Below, in pieces: positions 1 to 10,679 of a stretch of 64,000 bases of DNA (within the stretch, counting starts at the first letter, position 1; the number at the start of each line of letters is the position of its first letter). Source of the stretch: Paralithodes platypus (taxonomy: Eukaryota; Arthropoda; Malacostraca; Decapoda; Lithodidae); contig CM064517.1 in the NCBI GenBank assembly GCA_032716605.1, positions 21,175,276-21,239,275 on the forward strand. The letters run 5' to 3'. A model generated the notes under the pieces. That model did not search any database, was not told the origin of the DNA, and worked only from the letters and a program-made list of their open reading frames with translations. A program made the position numbers and the translations under genes.

Positions 1-545
1 TGACGGAATCGTTGTTACGCCACGTCGTGTCCTTGAGATCTTCATCCGTGACTTCCCGCCTTGGAAAGCTTCTGATCCGCCTCCCATGAACCAGTTGTGA
101 AGGAGTGATGGGTAGAGGGTCTTCAAGATCACTGTAGCTGTAGCCAAGCGGGCGATCATTGACTGTGGCCTCGAGCTCTAGTAATACCGTATTCAATTCC
201 TCTGTGGTAACCAATGCTCGACCCAGTACCTTCTTCAAGCCAGCCTTTAGGATGCCAATGACCCGTTCCCATATGGCACCGAACCATGGCGCCCTGGCCG
301 GTATAAACCGCCACTCGCACTTGAATTCCGCTAGAGTACCTTTTAACCTTGCATCATCCATCAACTCCCATAATGTACTGGCTCCGCTAACAAATGTGGT
401 GGCATTATCACTCGTCATAATCTCAGGGTAACCCCTCCTGCTACTAAACCTACGGAACGCATGCAAAAATGATTTGCAGGAGAGGTTAGACACCATCTCT
501 ACATGGACCGCTCTAGTAACTGCACAGGTGAATAAGACTACATAA
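1..545 (-). pseudogene. BEL/Pao integrase catalytic core and C-terminal part, truncated by window
   Basis: Minus-strand coding continues from about 545 in a frame offset from the preceding part. Visible motifs are the second catalytic Asp (TSDNATTF, codon 407-409), the catalytic Glu (FGAIWERVIGILK, codon 266-268), 46 residues between them, and then NDRPLGY and ITPSQLVHGRR, typical of BEL/Pao integrases. The open plus-strand stretch at 159-431 is its antisense shadow. The coding sequence runs off the left edge. Confidence 0.85.
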
Positions 546-2192
546 TTATAGTTTACTTACAGTACCCCCCTTCTCTATTACTGGCAAGGCACCTGTGTAG
601 TCAACCCCCGTTACCTGGAAAGGACTTGCTTCCTGAACCCTAAACTCCGGCAATGGAGGGGCCTGTACAGCACGGTATGATGTACCTTGCAATCTCTTGC
701 AGATGATACATCCCCTTAAGGCTTTCTTTACTACCTGTCTAATCTTGGGGATCCACCATCTTTGCCTTATGTAATTTACAACATAACTAACACCACTATG
801 GTTACACACTTTGTGGCAGTAATTACTAAGGAGAGTGGCTATACGATGTTTATTAGGGATAAGGATAGGGTACTTGGCGCTATCATGTAAAGCTGACAAG
901 TGTAGCCTACCTCTACAGCGTATCATGCCTCCCTCCATATAGAGGCCTAACTGCTTCACTATATTGCTTGGTGTGCCCTGTCCTTTTGACAAATAGTGGT
1001 GTTCTTCAGAGTAAGCTTCTCTCTGAGCTACCTTAATCATGGCTGACTCTGCTGCTCTTAATTCCAGCACCGTCAAGTATGCCGGTTTTGCCTGATAATT
1101 CCCTTGTGTCTTCTCTTTAAGAGTCTTAATAAGCCTAAGGACCCATGCCATTACATGCCATGACTTCATATATGAGCCATACCGGTCCCAATTCAATATG
1201 GCAGTAGGGGCAACCGGTACCGGCAATGACAGGGTTCCTTCTTGACTCCTGTTACAACCCACAGTGGTGTCCCCTCCTATTGGGCCATGATCAGGCCATA
1301 GCATTTGGTGAGGTAGCCATGTGGGCCCTCCCCACCAAAGCGAAGAAGCAACTAAGGACACATATGAAATCCCTCTGGTAACTAGATCACTGGGGTTGTC
1401 CTCTGTGGACACATAACGAAAATGAGCGCCGGGGACTAATGACTTTATCTCATCAACTCTATTTTGAACATATATAGGCAAAATCTTTTTACTAGACAAC
1501 CAGCATAGGGTTATCTGGCTGTCCGACCAGAGGTATACATTCTCTATAATCAGCTCGTCCGCGTAGGCCTCACATATATAACATGCGAGACGATCTGCGA
1601 GAAGAACAGCAGCCAACTCCATCTTAGGTATGGTGAGGGACTTAATTGGCGCCACCTTAGCTTTGGCCATTACTAACCTACCAACCGCATAGGCCGCTAC
1701 ACCATATGCTACTGAGCTAGCGTCACTAAATAGGTGCAGCGTAACCCTCTTAGAATTAGTGACCTGACGGGGAAACATGATACCTGTACTATCTATCATA
1801 TCATTATAAATACCCTGCCAGTTAGCTCTCATGTCATCTGGAATGGGGACATCCCACCCACACTCTAATCTCCACAAGTCCTGTACAAACCTCCGCGCCC
1901 GGATGGTTACCGGTAGCAACACTCCTAGAGGATCGAACACACTCGCGGTTAGACTTAGAGCCTCGCGTTTTGTAACCAATGCAGGGCTACTTCCGCGGAA
2001 ATTAACCTGTAACATATCTTTATCAGTTAGCCACTCAACGCCAAGCACCTTAACCCCGTCTTGTTTGGCGGAAGCTATACCCTTCAGGTGCAACAGTTCC
2101 CGCAAACTCATTATTTGTGACCCACTCACGTAAAGACAGGTTAGCGCTGGAAAATATTTTACGGGCATCCCAACATTGTTGTTGCAAATCAC
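546..2192 (-). pseudogene. BEL/Pao RT end, RNase H and integrase N-terminal part
   Basis: Element similarity begins near 2110; the first 25 or so residues of the open stretch are shadow of the previous frame. It holds the RT thumb (VKVLGVEWL, SVFDPLGVLLPVTIRAR), RNase H (LHLFSDASSVAYGVAAY, then WSDSQITLCWL and EDNPSDLVTRG), the integrase zinc segment (HxxxxH around KVCNHSGVSYVVNYIRQRWW, then CIICKRLQG) and the first catalytic Asp of the integrase core (VTGVDYTGALP). The frame ends at a stop at 546-548 after a net one-base shift; the rest of the core is in another frame to the left. Confidence 0.85.
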
Positions 2193-3262
2193 TTACATCA
2201 TCACCAGTCCCCTGTAAGTTATCAATATACAACCCCCTTTTTAGCTTATTAACTACTTCACTGTTCTCCTGTATCATAGACAGGTGTTTTTGAATGGTAG
2301 CATTAAGGAGAAACTGGGAACAGGTGGCCCCGAACAGAACTGCATGGAACCGGTAGACAATGTAAGGACTTGCAACATCCAAGGGATCAACGGGCCACAG
2401 AAACCTAGTAGCATCCCTATCCTTCTCACTCAACCCCACCATGAGAAATGCTTTCTCAATATCACTCACCCAGGCAAATTGATGGCATCTAAAGTGCAGA
2501 AGCACCTGGGTGAGGTCAGCCACTAGCGATGGACCTGTATGGAGACAGTCATTCAGACTGAACGCCTTCTCGTCCATCCTAGCCGAACAGTCAAACACTA
2601 TCCGTACAGGCGTAGTAACACTATCCTTGGTAATACCATGGTGAGCTAAGTAGTGAATGGGATGACCAGCTTGATTCCTGTTTTCTACCCTTTCAATAAA
2701 CCCCCTTTCTATCTGATTATCCAGAACCTTTGTATACTGTTGAAAGTAGTTGGGATCCTTTATAAACTTACGCTGCAAGCCTCTCATTCTGCCCAGGGCT
2801 AACTTAAAGTTATCAGGTAATTTATCTATGTTATCACTCCACGGCATTTCCACTATATACTGTCCCTGTGCTTCGGAATACTGTACCGTTTCAGAAAATC
2901 TATTTAAGACTTTCTCCCCACCCTTACCAGTCTCATTAGGACTTATACCAATATGGTCCAAGTCCCATAGATCTGTCAGATCCTTTAATTCTGGAGAATT
3001 CCTGCCAATATCTTCCTGTATCTCCACTAAAGGGTCTACTGCTAACTTAAGAACAGTGACTAACTCTACATGGGTCTCTTCTATATCTGACTGATAAGTG
3101 CCACTCAGTGCATAACCATAAATTGTGGGTAACATAACTATACTTCCTTCCCTGACATAGCCTGAATGCACAAAGTGGTAACAAAAGTCCGCCCCAATCA
3201 GTAACCCTATCATATCTCCATCAGTGATACCTGGATCGGCTAATTTGTAACCCCGAGCCTTG
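2050..3262 (-). pseudogene. BEL/Pao protease end and reverse transcriptase core
   Basis: The protein starts with the end of the protease (MIGLLIGADFCYHF, with the IGxD that follows the protease in this family), then a linker, then RT: VRIVFDCSAR, VSDIEKAFLMV (first catalytic Asp), LFGATCSQFLLNATI and LYIDNLQG at the YxDD position. The second Asp of the YxDD box is Asn here; I cannot tell whether that is native or a mutation. The first methionine of the open stretch is at 3213, but homologous residues extend back to about 3262 in this frame, so the ATG is incidental. The frame is lost near 2110. Confidence 0.85.
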
Positions 3263-4799
3263 ATATCATTACCTCCATCTCTAATCCTCTCCCTGGTTTG
3301 TATACTGGTAACTCCTCCACTACAACGGCCCTCAATTTACGCACCCTTCTTCTGTGATGATAGGTTAACTCTACTATTTCATACTCAGTACTACCAAGTG
3401 AGCCAGTAAATCCCTGGAGCCTTAGCTGTTCCTTACTGACCCTAACGTAATCAAGCTGCGATAAAGCAGAGCGCAAGATGAAGGTACGCTGCGAACATTG
3501 GTCCAACAAAGCTCTTACTTTACTGGTATGACCGTTTCTGTTGGTCAAGGGAATCTGAATGGTAGGCAACAACACTGCATTACGGCCCGAAGCCACAGCC
3601 ATGGTCACTGTTGGTTCAGGGGCTGCTGGTTGTCCAGTTTGTTCAAGGCGTGGTGTCGGACACAAATAATTAAAATGTTTCTGTTGGCAGAATCGGCACG
3701 GCCTAATTTTAGGGTTAGTACACCCCTGGCTGCCATGTTCTGACGACAGGCACCCGACGCACAATTTCAACTGCCTTGCTGTATTGGCCTTGGCGGGACT
3801 GTTCTTGTATTTTGCACACTTTGCCCAAAAATGTCCTGTCTTTAAACACAACTTACATCCATACTTCTGCTTGGTATCGGGTTTCTGATACACTGCATAT
3901 GCTGCTGTGGCGGTCGCCCCAAACTGTTCTAGTGGATTATGTCTACTTTCTAGATTGCACACTTCAGTCTTAAACATACGAACATATTCATCCACATCCA
4001 GCCAGTTGTCTTTTAATTCACGCTTAATCACATCAGAGAGTGCACTAGGAAGTTTATTATGCAACAGTACTGCACACATTTCACTTACTGTTACATCCAT
4101 AGAGCGTAATGACTCTAACGCACACTCAAATGACGCGGAAAAATCTTTCAGAGCACTGACCTCCTGGCTAGGATGCGGGAGATTACACAGTTTCGCTATG
4201 TGAGCTGCTTTGATGCGATCCTTTTGACCATAACTGTTTTTCAGTATAGTGACCGCTGGTTCATAACTTGCAGCGACCAAACTAAATCCACTAACAATTT
4301 GTAGAGCCTCACCACTAAGTTATCCCTTTAGATACGTAAACTTCTGAATGTCAGTTAAGTCTGTTTGGGAGTGAACACTACAATCAAAGAACTCCCAGAA
4401 ACCCACCCACTGTGTTGGATCCCCATCAAAAACTGGCAACTTCAGGGAGGGTAGCTTAATACCTTTCTGTTTCCTACTTGCTGCACCATCATGAAATCTA
4501 CCAGTAGTGGTTGTCTGTAGAGCACTATCTAACTCAGCTAACTGACCGTTTACTTGATTAACATGCTGCATATCTTTCACCATCTCATCCTCTAACTGAT
4601 CATCTGAATATAAGCTATACAACTCGACGTTATACGACTTGATATCAGCTAGGGCCTCTTCTAAAGTTATTTTCACACCCTTTACATAATGCAGTGTAGC
4701 AGCATGTTCAATAAATTCAGACAGATTAGAGGTAAGCTTAGTAATCCCTAGCTTCTTAGCGGCCCTGAACCGCCGCAATGACTTTATTTTCTCCGCCAT
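3240..4799 (-). pseudogene. BEL/Pao gag and protease start, with in-frame stop
   Basis: Opens at ATG 4799-4797. One reading frame continues from 4799 to 3240, interrupted by a TAA at 4322-4320; the parts before and after lie in the same frame, so this is a point nonsense change rather than a frameshift. Before the stop is the DUF1759-type segment (PVFDGDPTQWVGFWEFF). After it come three zinc knuckles: CX2CX4HX4C twice (CKLCLKTGHFWAKC and CVGCLSSEHGSQGC) and CX2CX3HX4C (CRFCQQKHFNYLC). Then follows the protease motif LLDQCSQRTF. The aspartate is present but the glycine of the usual D-[ST]-G is cysteine here. The frame is lost near 3262 and continues in another frame in the next entry. Confidence 0.85.
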
Positions 4800-5100
4800 T
4801 CTTAAAAAGTTTACGGTAACTAAAGCTTAAGGAACAACAATACTAATCGTCACTGTAGGCTAACCTATTCTAATCTATTCTAAGCCTAGGCTAACCTACT
4901 TACATTGATGGCGACAGCAACCAAGCAAATTGAAGCATGCAGATCACGTGCCCCCTGTGAGTTTACAAATGATAAAAGAAAAGGAAAATTACCCTATGTC
5001 ATATTACTCTACTTTACAATATTTACTTTACTAGGCTAGGCTATATTAAATTTTAACAAATTACAAAGAAAAAGAAAGAAGGATCAAGACTCCTCTGAAG
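4800..5100. other. BEL leader or host flank, no gene seen
   Basis: AT-rich sequence just upstream of the BEL gag start. On the minus strand it contains a GTAAGT motif near 4901, preceded by a short open stretch, which could be a splice donor of the element leader; this is speculative. I could not define an LTR edge or primer-binding site. Confidence 0.3.
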
Positions 5101-5141
5101 GAGGAACAGCCGCAGCCGTCGTCCTAGTCTTGAGATCTAGC

Positions 5142-5884
5142 CTATTGCGTCGACTGCTCCTCCTCGGCCCTGTCCTTCTCAAAGAAGGCACGCGCTCTGT
5201 CCAGTAGCCTATCTAACACCTTCCGGCTCCCTGGCGCATCTAAATGAACTCCGTCCCACAAGTCGGTCTTACTCATCCCCATGGCAAAGTACCTTTGTTT
5301 AGTAAATGGGAGATTTCTTCGCAAGCGGAGGTTCACACCATTTTTTGCCCTATTGTACTCCTCGGGGGTCATACCCTAGGGCTTACCCTAGATTCCAGAC
5401 TGACCACCAGACAGTGACCCCCAGTCCTTTCTTCTATCTCTTCAGCTAGAGACTGGAGCCCGAGGGCCACCCTCTGAAGGTCAGTCTGCAGGGTCAAATT
5501 GTTTCCCCCGAGGATCAGGAATGTACGATCCGGCTTCTAGGCTAGGAGCGCATCCCAGGCCAAGGTCTGCCTGACAGTGTCCACCCTTGCCCCTGGTCTA
5601 TAGATTTGCTTAACAAAAAAAGCAGGGCACTGCACTGGACGATCCAGCGGAAAATCCCGTACATAGGAATGGCCGAAGAGGGCCACCTTTCTCAAAGGCA
5701 CAGGGTAATGACCGGACGATGGCACAAACTCTTGGCCAACGCCCCCTGCCCTTGCAGCCCTGCCCGGTGCGCCCCTCAGCATTTGTCCACTTGATCGCCC
5801 AGCTCTACACAAAGGCAGACAAGTCAGGCCTAATACCCCCCAATTCTTACCAATATATAACAGATGGCCCAGTATCCTGGTCAC
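5142..5884 (-). pseudogene. SGNH/GDSL-like hydrolase domain, broken
   Basis: Read on the minus strand, three of the conserved SGNH blocks appear in order: ALFGHSYVRDF (block I, catalytic Ser in G-H-S), LILGGNNLTLQ (block III, G-x-N) and WDGVHLDAPG (block V, D-x-x-H). The frame has an in-frame TAG at 5537-5539, right after LAWDALLA, and a one-base shift near 5375 between blocks III and V, so it is a pseudogene. Esterase domains of this class occur in ORF1 of CR1-like LINEs and in other invertebrate repeat-encoded proteins, and a second SGNH fragment lies in the LINE at 17.3 kb. No adjacent RT on this strand ties this copy to a particular element. Confidence 0.7.
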
Positions 5885-5945
5885 GGCACCAATTATATCC
5901 TGTTTATTATTCCTAGGGGGTAGAGGAGAAACTGATATAAATTAA

Positions 5946-6615
5946 CCCTTTGCCGCACCTATAGTTTCCAATCAAAGTTTTTCCCACTCCCAAAATATAT
6001 CTCAGCTCACTCAGAGCCAGTTTTGTGCCCGGCGATAATTTGTTTCTGTGACGTTTTTATCCACCAAACAATCCTTGCATTTGGATTAATGAGGTACCAT
6101 CGGCTTCGTTATTGATTGAACTTGAAGATAAGCAAATAAAAACATAGAATAAATACAAAACAACCACAGTGGGGCACTCCAAAATAAGAATTGTAAAAAA
6201 TAAATGAAATACCTTATCTCCAACTCGCACTAGCTCAAACTTTTGCCCACAACATTTTTGATTTGCATACATATATGGAAGCGGAATTTAATGAGGATTC
6301 CACTGATAACTTCAGAATTACTATAAACCAAATAGTTACTGAGATACATGAATAAACGTGAAAGTATCGAAAAACAGACTGAGCTGTACTCTGCTCCCTT
6401 CCCAGCCAGCCGTGAGTAAACCGTTAAACTGACGGTGTTGCCAATTGTACCCATTGAACTAGGCTTAATACTTAATATATATGCCAAATATGACGCGCGT
6501 CAGACGAAAACTAAATTGTTGGCGAATATTTTTAAGTTTAATGACTTAAAGAGTCATCGTGCGCCTAGGAAAAAAATACCTAATGACTCTGAACGAGTCA
6601 TCGTGCGCCAAAGGG
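5946..6615. mobile_element. piggyBac-like MITE with TTAA target duplication
   Basis: A 670-bp element flanked by TTAA on both sides (5942-5945 and 6616-6619). The ends are inverted repeats: CCCTTTGCCGCAC at the left, and the complement of the right end reads CCCTTTGGCGCAC. The CCCTTTG start and TTAA duplication fit non-autonomous piggyBac elements. Near the right end the motif GAGTCATCGTGCGCC occurs twice, each next to a small GACT...AGTC palindrome, a likely subterminal binding-site pair. No transposase coding is seen. Confidence 0.85.
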
Positions 6616-6619
6616 TTAA

Positions 6620-7070
6620 ATGTTTAGACCTGGAAAGATGAATTGGCCTAGGCTATAAATGTGATACCGGTCGGCGTTGGACTTACGTGTTAGATTGTAT
6701 ATGTAGGCTATCTGTGGTAGTCCCAGTAATATCTATGAAGTACTTCTAGTATTAAAGGAACTTAGCTGTGATGCAAAGAGTGTAGGTTAGGTGATGGACA
6801 TGTCGATAGGTGGAGATCAGTGAAGTTCTGTTGTTATGTGGCAGCAACTGGTGGTTTGTTGTGAACGGGACGAAGTCTCTGTGTGCAGTGTACTGAGATT
6901 ACCTTTTATCGTAACAATATAAATATATTTAAGGGTTCTATATCGTCCCCCGTGATTAAATAATAAGGGAAAATAAACTAAGATATAATTGGTGCAACCA
7001 CAGTAATACTTATCCACAAAGATAAATAAAGTAATGCGTATAAACAAAAAGGAATCAGCTGTCGTGAACC
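6620..7070. other. no gene seen
   Basis: AT-rich sequence between the MITE and the Gypsy-type element. I see no coding, LTR or repeat structure I can support. Confidence 0.4.
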
Positions 7071-7073
7071 CGG

Positions 7074-8012
7074 GAAATTCAAACTACGGTATATATACCA
7101 TCTAGGATTCACGACACCTCGTGTGTAGTCACTAGGAGTAAGACAGGTAGCCAAAGTAACAAACCAAAGAATAATCATGATATTGACTTAGACACTTCTT
7201 CACTATTTGCGGATAATGCCGATCTAGAGGAAATGAGCAAGATTCCCATTGACTCTGAAAACCTGAAGGAGGCTCAGAAGCAGGACTCTGAACTGTCACT
7301 ATATTTTGACAAAGCTGTGGAAGAGTCAGAAATAGGGAATGATCCTCGGTGCTTTTACATCAATGGTATTTTAATGCGTAAGAATAGACCCCCTAATGTG
7401 CCAGCTGATGAAACCTGGCAAGAAATGCATCAGATAGTTGTCCCCTCCATATATAGGTCAGACGTCATTTACATTGCTCATGACCTTAGTGGAGGACATT
7501 TGGGTGTAAACAAGACCTATAACAAGATACTCAGACTTCTTTTGGCCAAGAATGAAACAATCAGTCAGATCTTTTTGTAAATCTTGTCACGAGTGTCAAA
7601 TTGCTGGAAAACCTAACCAGCCTGTAAAGCCTGCACCCTTAAACCCCATTCCGGTAACTGATGAACCCTTTAGTAGGGTCATAATTGACTGTGTAGGACC
7701 TTTGCCAAAAACACGAGGTGGTAATGAGTACTTGTTAACTGTCATGTATTCCACCACTAGGTACCCTGAGGTTTTCCCCTTGAGACGTATAACTTCCCAA
7801 AACATAGTAAAGGCTCTCAGTAAATTTTTCACACAGTATGGAATTCTGCGTGTGGTACAGTCAGATTTGGGTAGTAACTTTACCTCTCAGCTCTTCAAGC
7901 AAACTATGGAAGCATTGGGAGTACACCAGTACCATTCCACAGCCAGTCACCCTCAATCCCAGGGTGCATTAGAGAGGTTCCATCAGACCCTCAAATCTAT
8001 GCTTACTAAGTA
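7074..8012 (+). pseudogene. integrase N-terminal zinc and catalytic core domains (interrupted)
   Basis: Coding starts upstream of the ATG at 7233: in the same frame before it are the TRS pre-integrase motif (VVTRSKTGSQ, about 7129) and DLDTSSLFAD. The zinc domain has HDLSGGHLGV and, after a one-base shift near 7550, CKSCHECQ. The catalytic core follows: IIDCVGPLP (first Asp), QSDLGSNFTSQ (second Asp) and GALERFHQTL (Glu). Coding stops at the MITE insertion after LTKY; the integrase resumes at 8495. The shift and the insertion make this copy non-functional. Confidence 0.85.
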
Positions 8013-8492
8013 CAGTAAACCCTCGCTATCTCAGACTAATTGGGGGGAGACCCAGTCCAAGATGACCGAAAATCCGAGATGTCCGAAGTCCGACTTATGT
8101 CCGACTTAAGAGAGGAAAATGTCCGAATTGGAAGAGGGAGTCCGAGCCACCAGAGAAAACTGAGACTTCCCTATCACTGACAACGTTGATTCAAGATAAA
8201 TTACAGTACCTGTACAGTATCCAGCAGACATATATTATAAATATCACTTTCCTTCTCCATTTCACTGTCCTTCTCCACCTCACTGTAGCCTTAGATCTCG
8301 GAATTTGCCCTTAGATCTCGGAATTTTCCGAGATATATGACACCTGTCCGACAGACCATGTGGGCCCTCGGAGTTTTCCCCTTACATCTCGGAATTTTCC
8401 GAGATATACGGCGAACTTTCCGAGAGGCCGATGCCAGTCCGAGTAGTCCGGGTTTCCGACTTCTAGAGGTCCGAGATAGCGAGGGTTTACTG
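8013..8492. mobile_element. pogo/Tigger-like MITE with TA target duplication
   Basis: A 480-bp element flanked by TA (8011-8012 and 8493-8494) with about 25-bp terminal inverted repeats: CAGTAAACCCTCGCTATCTC at the left and its complement at the right. The CAGT start, TA duplication and TIR style match Tigger/pogo MITEs. The interior is full of TCCGA and TCGGA motifs in both orientations. It interrupts the integrase of the Gypsy-type element between the TA and C of a TAC codon; reading straight across it returns to the same protein. No transposase is encoded. Confidence 0.88.
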
Positions 8493-8494
8493 TA

Positions 8495-10523
8495 CTGTGA
8501 AGAGAACAGTGCTGACTGGGATGAGGGCATTCATTTTGTTTTGTTTGCTGTGAGGAGTAGTGTACAGGATTCTTTAGGATTTTCACCATTTCAGCTTGTG
8601 TTTGGACATGAAGTCAGAGGTCCTTTGAAAGTCCTAAGGGACACTTGGTTAGATGCTAATCCTGGAAAACCCCTTCTCACATATGTTCACCAATTTAAGT
8701 CTAGACTGAAATCTTCAGTAACTCTTGCAATGAAGAATCTAGAGCAGTCTCAGGATAAAATTAAATTTCATTATGACAAGAATACAGTTGTCAGGCATTT
8801 TCAGCCAGGTGATCTTGTGCTAGCCTTATTGCCTATACCTAAGAAGCCTTTACAGAGTAAATATCATGGGCTATATGTTGTGCATAAAAAGATCAGTAAT
8901 GTCAACTATGTCCTGAAAACTCCTGATCGTAGAAAGTCGGAAAGACTTGTGCATGTCAACTTGCTGAAGGCCTATCATGTTAGGGATAATGTTGTTAATA
9001 ATAAGGTCCTTAACCTGAAAGCTGTGGAAAACTTTAATGAAGGTGAACTAGAGGAAGTCAAGGAGCATAATGACCTCCCTTTGCCTCAGGATAGTACAAT
9101 GCAAAACTCTGCCTTCCTAGCTCATCCCCATTTGAAGTTTCAGCACTTGTCACCTGACCAGAGTGGTGACCTGCAGCGCCTGCTTGTCCAGTTTCCACAG
9201 ATGTTTGGTGATGTTCCCCAGCAGTGTCCCCTGGAAGAGCACGATGTGGTGCTGACCGATGGGGCCATCCCTGTTAAGCAGCACCCCTACCGTCCCAATC
9301 CGGGGAAGCATGAGGCCTTGCAACGTGAGGTGGACTTCCTGATGGCACATGGTTTGGTGGAGAGAAGCGACAGTGAGTGGGCATCTCCCTGTCTACTGGT
9401 GGACAAACCGGATGGCACATACAGAATGTGTACTGACTACCGCCGTGTAAACCAGCTCACCCGTCAGGATTGCTACCCTCTGCCAAGGATTGATGATCTG
9501 CTGGACCGGCTGGGAGGAACGCACTACATCTCGAAGATAGACTTGCTAAAAGGATACTACCAGATCAAGTTGTCTGAGAGGGCTAAGCGAATCTCTGCCT
9601 TTGTCACCCCAGACGGTTTATTTCATTATACCGTTATGCCGTTTGGTATGGTGAATGCACCCGCCACCTTTCAGCGATTGATCCACCGGGTGACGGATGG
9701 CCTACAGGGAGTGCAGTCTTACCTCGATGACATTGTGGTCTACAGCGAGTCTTGGCAAGAACATCTACAACAACTACAAGCCCTCTTCTCCAACTTATCA
9801 ATGGCAGGGCTCACTGTCAACTTGGCCAAGAGTGAGTTCGGTCATGCCAAGCTGATATTTCTGGGTCACGTGGTTGGAGAGGGAGAAGTCAGCCCAGTAA
9901 CTGCTAAGCTTGACGCCATCTCTACACTGCCTGCCCCCCATGACCGCAAGGCGGTGATGCGCTTTTTGGGTATGGCCGGTTACTATCGTCGGTTTGTGCC
10001 AAACTTTGCTGACATTTCCAGCCCCCTAACCGACTTAATTAGTCCCAAGAAAAAAATTCTGTGGACTGAAAAGTGCCAGGAATCCTTTAGTAGGATCCGT
10101 TCTCTGCTAATTAATGCACCCATTTTAAAATCTCCTCAGTTTGACGAGCCTTTCATAGTTCAAGTTGATGCAAGCGATGTTGGTGTAGGGGCAGTTTTGA
10201 TGCAGTTGGATGATGATGAAGTGTTGCATCCTGTTTGCTATGCATCCGGTAAATTCAAACCTTATCAGAGACATTATAGTGCCATAGAGAAAGAGTGTTT
10301 TGCCTTGATTTTTGCAGTAGACAAGTTTAATGTGTATATCAGTGGCTCACATTTCCCCATACAAGTGTATACTGATCACAACCCCTTGAAATTCTTGTGT
10401 ACAATGAAAAACTCTAATCAACGGTTAATGAGATGGTGCTTGGCTTTGCAACCATATAAACTGGACATTCACTACATAAAGGGGAAGAACAATGTAATAG
10501 CAGATATGTTGTCCCGGAACTAG
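8495..10523 (+). CDS. pol: integrase C-terminus, reverse transcriptase and RNase H in one frame (partial pol)
   Basis: One open frame of about 676 codons; the ATG at 8337 lies inside the MITE and is not a real start. In order: integrase end (DWDEGIHF, LGFSPFQLVFGHEVRGPL, and a chromodomain/GPY-like module around KYHGLYVVHKK, about 8860-8980); a linker; RT from about 9230 (EWASPCLLVDKPDG, YRMCTDYRRVN, YISKIDLLKGYYQI, PFGMVNAPATFQR, and catalytic SYLDDIVVYS with YLDD at 9720-9731, then FLGHVV, FLGMAGYYRRFVPNF); RNase H (VQVDASDVGVGAVLMQ, YSAIEKECFAL, VYTDHNPLKFL, NVIADMLSRN). All RT and RNase H catalytic residues are present. The stop TAG follows at once. The domain order, not the domains, is unusual for Gypsy. 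Confidence 0.88.
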
Positions 10524-10671
10524 ATCAATCAACCTTTCATTTGTGGTGCCCTGTTAATACGTTTTCTGCCGTTAGCAGTAGTTATGTAAATTAGGTAGTG
10601 TGGTTATAGTTTGGTGTTGGGAAATTTAATTATATTTTGATTTATTTCGCTTCCCTTATAAATCTCTTTGT

Positions 10672-10679
10672 GAGGGAGG
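10672..10679 (+). promoter_or_regulatory. polypurine tract
   Basis: GAGGGAGG immediately precedes TGTTAAGG, the likely first bases of the 3' LTR. Its place 150 bp after the RNase H stop agrees with a pol that ends in RNase H. Confidence 0.65.

Larger units (their letters stand above)
1..4799 (-). mobile_element. BEL/Pao LTR retrotransposon, degenerate, 3' end outside window
   Basis: Read on the minus strand, the order is gag with a DUF1759-like segment, zinc knuckles, DUF1758-like aspartic protease, reverse transcriptase, RNase H, integrase: the order and domain types of BEL/Pao elements. The frame is broken by one in-frame stop in gag (4320-4322) and by shifts near 3262, near 2110 and near 550, so this copy cannot make a normal polyprotein. 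The integrase runs off the left edge, so the 3' LTR is not visible. I could not delimit a 5' LTR to the right of 4799 because there is no second LTR to compare. Confidence 0.9.

Noticed and set aside
8337..8492. ATG and about 52 codons before the integrase C-terminus
   Set aside because: They are MITE sequence in chance frame with pol.
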